The position numbers and the translations under genes are program-made. Below, piece after piece: positions 58,806 through 64,000 of a DNA stretch of 64,000 nt (positions are counted from its first letter, which is position 1; each line of letters starts with the position of its first letter). This DNA comes from Spirochaetales bacterium (GTDB taxonomy: Bacteria > Spirochaetota > Spirochaetia > JABEVK01). Location of the stretch: positions 241,659 through 305,658 of the forward strand of contig CANJXC010000003.1 of assembly GCA_947478845.1 (NCBI GenBank), read 5' to 3'. The notes under the pieces were generated by a model. The model saw only the letters and a list, made by a program, of their open reading frames with translations, was not told where the DNA came from and did no database searches.

Positions 58806-60275
58806 ATGAAAAGAGTGAAGACGCTCTTGTCGGTTTTGGCCTTCTGTATGGCTTCGGCCGTGACCCTGATGGCCGCGCCCTATGAGGTTGTCTGGTACGT
58901 GATTGGTAACGGGACACCTCCCGATATCGCCGCAGTGCAAGACGCCGCCAATAAATACCTGGCGGAAAAGAACATGGATGCAACGTTAAAGTTGGTGACC
59001 TTTGATTGGGGAACCTACGACGGCAAGATGCAACAAATTATTGCGTCGCAGCAGCCATTCGATATCAGCTTCACCGCGAGCTGGACGAACAACTTCCGCC
59101 TGAACGCTCAGCGCGGAGCCTTCCTAGATATCACTAAGCTCTCCCGCGAGTTCGCGCCCAAAACCATGGCCGCCCTTGGCGACAGCTTCGTAAGTGGCTC
59201 CGCGATTGCTGGGAAGAACTATGCTATCCCTGCCAACAAGGAAAAGGCCCATAACTGGGGTTTCTTGATCCGCAAAGACCTGATCGACAAGTACAAACTC
59301 GACATCAGCAAGATCAAGAAGTTCGAAGACATTGAGCCTCTGCTCAAGGTAATCAAAACCAACGAGCCTGAAGTGTACCCGCTCGAGTCGGTAGTGGGTG
59401 AAAACCCCGCCCGCCTGCTCGATCCGGACCTCTTTGCGGACGACAACCTGGGAATCGGGCTGATGAACACCAACAAGTCGGGCAAGGTGATCTTTTCGCC
59501 GGCCACACCCGAGGCCAAGGCACTCTACACCTCGATGCGCAAGTTTTACTCCGCAGGCTACATCCGCAAGGACGCTGCCGCTGTGACCGACTACAATGCT
59601 GACGAAAAGGCAGGCAAAGTTTTCGCCGCCATCAAGTCGCTCAAGCCTGGAAAAGACGCTGAAGTTTCGCTGGCTACCGGCTATCCTTGGGTGCAAATCG
59701 ATATCACTCCTGTGGTGATGACCAATCGCGAGACCATCGGTTCGCTGCAGGCGATCAGTCGCACCTCGAAGAACCCCCAAAAAGCCCTCCAAGTACTAGA
59801 GTTGTTCAACAGTGACCTGTACTTCAACAACCTGATCAACTGGGGCGTGGAAGGCAAGCACTACGTGAAGTCCGACAAAATGGACGCCACGGGAGTTGCC
59901 ATGATCAAGGCTGGTCCTGACAAGGAAAAGTACAACGTCGGTACCCCTTGGATGTTTGGTAATACCTTCATCAACTACCTTGATGTGTCTGAGAATCCCA
60001 AGAAGGCTCAGATGTTCTTGGACTACAATGCCAAAGCCTTGCCCTTGAAGAGCCTCGGCTTTGACTTTGACATCAGCAAGGTCAAGAACGAGGTCACCGC
60101 CATCAAGAACGTGTGGGCTGAGTTCATGGGTGGCCTGGAAACAGGTTCCACCGACCCCGCTACCGAATTGCCCAAGGCCCTGACTAAGTTCCAAGCTTCT
60201 GGATTAGACAAAGTGGTCGCTGAAGCCCAAAAACAGTACGATGCCTGGTGCGTCGCGAACAAAGTGAAGTATTGA
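58806..60275 (+). CDS. Extracellular sugar-binding protein, LplA-like (DUF3502-type)
   Basis: 489 residues. MKRVKTLLSVLAFCMASAVTLMAA is a Sec signal peptide; the usual lipobox is absent, so it may be soluble in the periplasm. The mature part (YEVVWYVIGNGTPPDIAAVQDAANKYL, then NFRLNAQRGAFLDITKL and DLYFNNLINWGVEGKHYVK) matches binding proteins of LplABC-type importers with a C-terminal DUF3502-like region. ATG 58806 has GAGGAG 7 bases upstream. It lies between two mRNA hairpins, which would raise its level above the permeases. Confidence 0.92.
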   Translation: MKRVKTLLSVLAFCMASAVTLMAAPYEVVWYVIGNGTPPDIAAVQDAANKYLAEKNMDATLKLVTFDWGTYDGKMQQIIASQQPFDISFTASWTNNFRLNAQRGAFLDITKLSREFAPKTMAALGDSFVSGSAIAGKNYAIPANKEKAHNWGFLIRKDLIDKYKLDISKIKKFEDIEPLLKVIKTNEPEVYPLESVVGENPARLLDPDLFADDNLGIGLMNTNKSGKVIFSPATPEAKALYTSMRKFYSAGYIRKDAAAVTDYNADEKAGKVFAAIKSLKPGKDAEVSLATGYPWVQIDITPVVMTNRETIGSLQAISRTSKNPQKALQVLELFNSDLYFNNLINWGVEGKHYVKSDKMDATGVAMIKAGPDKEKYNVGTPWMFGNTFINYLDVSENPKKAQMFLDYNAKALPLKSLGFDFDISKVKNEVTAIKNVWAEFMGGLETGSTDPATELPKALTKFQASGLDKVVAEAQKQYDAWCVANKVKY

Positions 60276-60283
60276 TTGGAAGA

Positions 60284-60319
60284 AACAGGGTTGCTCGGCC
60301 TTACACGGGCAACCCTGTT
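60284..60319 (+). terminator. Hairpin after the binding-protein gene
   Basis: AACAGGGTTGC and GCAACCCTGTT (60284-60294 and 60309-60319), a perfect 11-bp stem with a 14-base loop and no T tract, 9 bp after the stop. It may stop 3' decay or cause partial termination before GH9. Confidence 0.55.
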
Positions 60320-60331
60320 CAGAGGATTTTT

Positions 60332-62002
60332 ATGCCCTATACTGCTGGACTCCGCAGGGTGGTCCTGCTCTGTTTCTTAGCTGTTGCCGCCCCGAGTTTC
60401 TGCCAAAGTGAGGCACCCGTGAACGTCGACCCGAGAATCTGGATTGACCAGCTGGGATACCGGCCCCAAGATCTCAAGTTGGCCCGTTTCACAGGTCAGG
60501 AAACCCCCTTTGCTTTGGTAAACGAGTCCGGGAAAGCCGTATTCAGCGGGACGAGTACGGTTGCGGTTTTTGACCCGCTGAGCGGCGAGTCCTTGCGGAC
60601 TTTCGATTTTTCCGGCTTCACCCAAGCAGGTGTCTATCACCTTGCGATTCCTACGGGGGGACGCTCACCGGATTTCATCATCGCCGACGATGTTTACCAG
60701 AAACTTACTTTGGCTTCCTTGCAGATGTTGACCTACCAGCGTTGTGGCACTGAGTCGGGGTCAAACCTCGACTCAGATTTTTACCATGCGGCGTGTCACC
60801 TTGGTAAAGCCGAGATCTGGGGCACCTCCAAGACCCTGAAAGCCGAAGGGGGCTGGCACGACGCCGGCGATTACGGAAAGTACGTGGTTCCTGGCGCCAT
60901 CGCCGTAGGGCATCTGCTGTTTGCTTGGGATCTGGGAGCGAAGGTTCCCGGCCTCTTGGAGGAGGCGCGCTTTGAACTGGAATGGTTGCTGCGCATGCAG
61001 GATGCGGGTTCCGGGGGCGTGTACCATAAGTTGACCAGCCGGAGCTTTCCCGGTATGGACGTCTCTCCAGACTACGACCTGACGACCATGGTGGTTTCGC
61101 CCATTTCGTATACAGCAACAGCCGACTTTGGCGCTGTGATGGCCATGGCCTTCCGAATCTGGAAGACCACCGATCCGTCGTTTGCCAAAAAATGCTTGGC
61201 CGCTGCGCGAAAGGCCCAGGGGTGGATCTCGTCCCATCCGTTCATCCCGTTCACCAACCCTGCTGGAATCACCACCGGGGAATACGGCGATTCGGTGGGG
61301 CGCGACGAGGCACTTTGGCTTTCGGTGGAGATGCTGCGTGCTACCGGTGAAAAGGCCTTCGCCACCGCCGTAAAAAAGGCGGTCGACAGCTTTGGGCTCC
61401 GCGCCGACAGTTTCGGATGGGCCGACACCGGCATGTTCAGTGTGGCCGGGGTTCTGGCCTCTGACGAAAGGCTGATCGACGCGTCGGTCCGCCAGCAAGC
61501 CGAGTCGGTGTTGAGTGCACGGGCGGGGCAGTTGTTGTCGATCGCCAAGGCGTCGCCGAGTGGCACCATGCTCCGAGCCAGCGATTTTCACTGGGGAAGC
61601 AACATGACGGTACTCGACCAAGCGATGATTCTGATCACCGCCTCCAAGTGGAAGCTCATTTCCGATGTGGCTCCTGTTTTGGAGAACCTGCATTACCTGC
61701 TCGGTAGTAACCCGATGGGTGTTTCCTACGTCACAGGCTTTGGGTCCAATCCTGTGAAGAATCCCCACCACCGACCGTCCATCGCCGCCGGGGTCTTCCG
61801 CCCCATAGCGGGCATGTTGTCGGGTGGCCCCAACGCCGACTTGCAGGATTCTCTGGCAAAGAACAGTCTGGTGGGGCAGCCTCCGGCGAAAGCGTTTTTG
61901 GACGATTCGGGAAGCTACTCCACCAACGAAGTTGCCGTTTACTGGAACACTCCATTAGTTTTCGTTCTTGCCGTGTTGGGCCGACCGGACGGGCGGCTCT
62001 AG
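60332..62002 (+). CDS. Glycoside hydrolase family 9 (endoglucanase/cellobiosidase-like)
   Basis: 556 residues. A signal peptide (about 1-25), a CelD-type N-terminal Ig-like domain (IWIDQLGYRPQDLKLARF... to about 120) and the GH9 (alpha/alpha)6 catalytic domain. AEGGWHDAGDYGKYVVPGA holds the catalytic Asp177/Asp180 pair, NPHHRPS the substrate His, and YSTNEVAVYWN the acid Glu at about 533. It cuts beta-1,4- or mixed-linkage glucans. ATG 60332 has GAGG 6 bases upstream. It is secreted, so breakdown starts outside the inner membrane. Confidence 0.93.
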   Translation: MPYTAGLRRVVLLCFLAVAAPSFCQSEAPVNVDPRIWIDQLGYRPQDLKLARFTGQETPFALVNESGKAVFSGTSTVAVFDPLSGESLRTFDFSGFTQAGVYHLAIPTGGRSPDFIIADDVYQKLTLASLQMLTYQRCGTESGSNLDSDFYHAACHLGKAEIWGTSKTLKAEGGWHDAGDYGKYVVPGAIAVGHLLFAWDLGAKVPGLLEEARFELEWLLRMQDAGSGGVYHKLTSRSFPGMDVSPDYDLTTMVVSPISYTATADFGAVMAMAFRIWKTTDPSFAKKCLAAARKAQGWISSHPFIPFTNPAGITTGEYGDSVGRDEALWLSVEMLRATGEKAFATAVKKAVDSFGLRADSFGWADTGMFSVAGVLASDERLIDASVRQQAESVLSARAGQLLSIAKASPSGTMLRASDFHWGSNMTVLDQAMILITASKWKLISDVAPVLENLHYLLGSNPMGVSYVTGFGSNPVKNPHHRPSIAAGVFRPIAGMLSGGPNADLQDSLAKNSLVGQPPAKAFLDDSGSYSTNEVAVYWNTPLVFVLAVLGRPDGRL

Positions 62003-62040
62003 AGTCCCTAGGTTGACCCGAGATTCCAAGGAGAACTGCG

Positions 62041-63153
62041 ATGTTTGATGAAAAGCTCACCCTTGCGCGCGCGCTCGCGAAAGTGACTAAGACTGCCGAA
62101 AGGGTTCGAGATCGTATTCCCTACCGTACCGTCGACGGAGTGTTTGACGACTGGTCCGACACCGACATCAGTTGGTGGACAAACGGTTTCTGGCCCGGGC
62201 TGCTGTGGCTCACCTGGCGCGAAACAGGCGACCGAAATCTTGCCACTTGGGCGGAAGGCGTCGAAGGCAGGCTCGACCAGGCGCTGATCGAGCACGTAGG
62301 GCTTCACCACGACGTGGGGTTCATGTGGTACATCTCTTCTGGTGCTCGGTACCGGTTGATCGGAGGCGAATCGGCCCGCACGCGCACCCTCCACGCGGCC
62401 AATGTGCTGGCCGGTCGCTTCAATTTGGCAGGCCGATTTATACGCGCGTGGAACGACGACAAAACCGGTTGGGCCATTATCGACTGCCTGATGAACCTGC
62501 CACTTCTTTATTGGGCGACCATCGAGACGGGCGACCCACGCTTCCGGCAAATTGCCGAGGCCCACACGGCTACGGTACTTCAACACTTCCTCTACCCTGA
62601 CGGATCTTCGCGCCACATTGTCGAGTTCGACGCTTCCACCGGCGCTTACCTACGGACCCACGCCGGTCAAGGCTACAGTGACACTTCGGCTTGGAGCCGG
62701 GGATGCGCTTGGGCGTTGCATGGGCTGGCCCTCGGGGCCCAATACACGGGAAGAGCCGATTTCTTAGCCGGAGCCGAAAAGGTGGCGGGTTACTTTCTTG
62801 CCAACCTCCCGGGTGACAAAGTGCCAGTTGCGGATTTCAAAGCCCCGCAGGACCGAGCCAACCACAAGGACTCCAGCGCCGCCGCCTGCGCGGCCAGTGG
62901 CCTGCTCTTGCTGGCCACCCTTGTTCCAGAACGAAGTCGTCAAGCTCTGTTGACCGGCGCCAAGGACATTGTGGCTAGCCTAGCCGAAAACTACGCCGAC
63001 TGGGACGGCACAGAGGCCTTGCTCTCGCACGGGTGCGCCTCCTACGACAATTACCGACCGGGTTGGGAAGACACCTCGCTCATCTACGGTGACTATTACT
63101 TCCTCGAGGCGCTTACAAGGCTGAACGGCAAGCCTGGGTTGTTTTCGTTGTAG
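62041..63153 (+). CDS. Glycoside hydrolase family 88 (unsaturated glucuronyl hydrolase)
   Basis: 370 residues without signal peptide. WWTNGFWPGLLWLTWRETGD, HHDVGFMWYISSGARYRL and MNLPLLYWA belong to GH88, which removes an unsaturated uronic acid left by polysaccharide lyases. YSDTSAWSRGCAWALHGL and DSSAAACAASGLL complete the fold. Such an enzyme points to import of lyase-made oligouronides, though no lyase is in the window. ATG 62041 follows AAGGAG. Its last four codons lie over a 48-nt relic of an ogt-like gene on the other strand, so its 3' end seems to have been remade. Confidence 0.9.
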   Translation: MFDEKLTLARALAKVTKTAERVRDRIPYRTVDGVFDDWSDTDISWWTNGFWPGLLWLTWRETGDRNLATWAEGVEGRLDQALIEHVGLHHDVGFMWYISSGARYRLIGGESARTRTLHAANVLAGRFNLAGRFIRAWNDDKTGWAIIDCLMNLPLLYWATIETGDPRFRQIAEAHTATVLQHFLYPDGSSRHIVEFDASTGAYLRTHAGQGYSDTSAWSRGCAWALHGLALGAQYTGRADFLAGAEKVAGYFLANLPGDKVPVADFKAPQDRANHKDSSAAACAASGLLLLATLVPERSRQALLTGAKDIVASLAENYADWDGTEALLSHGCASYDNYRPGWEDTSLIYGDYYFLEALTRLNGKPGLFSL

Positions 63154-63186
63154 TCCCCACTTGTAGCCGCCAAGACCACCGTCGCT
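63139..63186 (-). pseudogene. Relic of an ogt-like alkyltransferase gene
   Basis: Read on the minus strand, 16 codons give SDGGLGGYKWGLQRKQ, almost the same as the GDGGLGGYKWGLERK after the active site of the intact ogt at 31376-31927. Most base differences are at third codon positions, so it comes from a once functional, diverged gene. No active-site PCHR or other part remains. Confidence 0.65.
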
Positions 63187-63210
63187 GTATTCTAATCGCG
63201 AGGTACACTG

Positions 63211-63627
63211 ATGCAATCCATTCATGAACTAAGCGAAGCCGAGGCCACCGCCGCCGTCCAAACCATCCGCGACGAACTAGTTAGGCGGAAGAAGGTCGCC
63301 GTCATCGCCGTGGGTGATTCCCACGGCGAACTCATCACGCTGCTACGGATGGATGGCGCTCCCCTGCCGTCGCTTGAAGTGGCCACCCGCAAGGTCCTTA
63401 CCGCTGCCCGGGAACAAAAAGAGACTGGCGAACTCGGCGAAGGCTTCCTGAAGAACGGCTGGCAGATGGCCAATACAGACCCACGCTTCACGGGTTGGAA
63501 TGGCGGCGCACCGGTGATCTTCCAAGGTCGGGTTGTAGGCGCCGTGGCGGTAAGCGGGTTGTCACAGGAAGAAGATATCGAACTTGCCCGGCTCGGGGTG
63601 GCAAGAATCCTTCGCTCGCCGAAATAG
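63211..63627 (+). CDS. HbpS/GlcG-like (DUF336) heme-binding-fold protein
   Basis: 138 residues. VIAVGDSHGELITLLRMDGAPLPSLEVATRKVLTAA, then APVIFQGRVVGAVAVSGLSQEEDIELARLGV match the GlcG/HbpS family, often found beside sugar-acid or glycolate genes; some members bind heme or protect enzymes, most are untested. ATG 63211 has GCGAGG 6-8 bases upstream. It is 57 bp after the GH88 gene and ends the glycan locus, 24 bp from the converging DUF1415 stop. Confidence 0.85.
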   Translation: MQSIHELSEAEATAAVQTIRDELVRRKKVAVIAVGDSHGELITLLRMDGAPLPSLEVATRKVLTAAREQKETGELGEGFLKNGWQMANTDPRFTGWNGGAPVIFQGRVVGAVAVSGLSQEEDIELARLGVARILRSPK

Positions 63628-63651
63628 TCGCTGGTGGATTCCCGAGTACCC

Positions 63652-64000
63652 TCAGCGGTCCGGCAGACGCGGCGCGAAAGAGGTCGACCTCGATTCCTCG
63701 AGCATCTCCCTCATCCGCTTGAGTCCCAACCTGCGGGCATTGCGGATGTTGGTCTCGGGAATTTCCTCTATGTCACCGTTGTAGGAATCGATGGCTTCGG
63801 TAAGGGCGTCTTCGCGCAACAGGTGAAGAATTGGGTAGGGCGAACGGTTGGTATAATTTGCGGGGTCCTCAGTCTCGGTGCCCTCGAAAACATAGTCGGG
63901 GTGAAAACTCGCCACCTGGTAGATCCCCTCATAGCCTTCTCCGGCGAGCTTGTGCTCGACCAAATCGACCAAATCAAGGTAATCAAGAAACTTTCCAAAG
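63652..64000 (-). CDS. DUF1415 protein, N-terminus beyond the window
   Basis: The frame is open from the window end to the stop at 63654-63652, giving about 115 C-terminal residues. KFLDYLDLVDLVEHKLAGEGYEGIYQVASFHPDYVF, then YTNRSPYPILHLLREDAL and PETNIRNARRLG are the conserved DUF1415 blocks. The protein family is small, cytoplasmic and of unknown activity. The 5' end is cut by the window edge. Confidence 0.88.
   Translation of the reverse strand, partial: FGKFLDYLDLVDLVEHKLAGEGYEGIYQVASFHPDYVFEGTETEDPANYTNRSPYPILHLLREDALTEAIDSYNGDIEEIPETNIRNARRLGLKRMREMLEESRSTSFAPRLPDR

Overview
The window is a densely packed bacterial chromosome segment of fairly high GC content, with about 65 protein genes. 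Almost every gap is under 200 bp and many genes overlap by 4 bp (ATGA/GTGA). No rRNA, tRNA, CRISPR array, prophage or insertion sequence was seen. Lipoprotein signals, outer-membrane-type beta-barrels ending in Phe, and a LolA-like/FtsX export cluster point to a diderm. The gene mix (LplB-type sugar ABC systems, multi-S1 protein, outer-membrane lipoprotein-sorting cluster) would fit a free-living, possibly aquatic spirochaete. That assignment is inference, not something the sequence proves.

Layout: 1-5062 (+) is a housekeeping run: the end of pyrC, a HIT protein, hisA, a HisE protein with a decayed HisI domain, a YitJ-type methionine enzyme and an aldo/keto reductase. 5059-9826 (-) holds galK, a GalT-superfamily DUF4922 gene and a U32 protein. 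10269-14087 (-) is a response regulator, a histidine kinase and a large lipoprotein. 14192-25526 is a GntR regulator divergent from a long ureide/carbamoyl operon: NCS2-like permease, stand-alone allophanate-hydrolase C-domain, biuret-hydrolase-like enzyme, DUF2877, FdrA, DUF1116, carbamate kinase, an unknown 676-residue protein, then ribokinase. Its logic is ATP gain from carbamoyl phosphate.

25533-34730 (mostly -) carries an MFS transporter, a four-S1 protein, a SUMF1-like lipoprotein, arsC and acr3 (acr3 with an in-frame TGA), ogt, a CrtI-type desaturase and another MFS. 34831-36651 has a membrane AraC regulator and a higBA toxin-antitoxin module flanked by a perfect 48-bp direct repeat. 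36695-45080 is an envelope export locus: ABC ATPase, two FtsX permeases, LolA-like protein, two outer-membrane proteins and a multicopper oxidase lipoprotein. 45215-50963 is a group of small regulators, RluA, and a TetR/glycosyltransferase pair.

50989-52878 is the light module: a MerR/B12-type (CarH/LitR-like) regulator divergent from a xanthorhodopsin/Gloeobacter-rhodopsin-type proton pump that keeps the glycine of the carotenoid-antenna fenestration. 53050-63627 is a glycan locus: LacI, aldehyde dehydrogenase, SDR, UPF0303, ABC importer, GH9, GH88 and a HbpS-like protein. GAAACGTTTC operators in its promoters make LacI control likely. The window ends in a partial DUF1415 gene.
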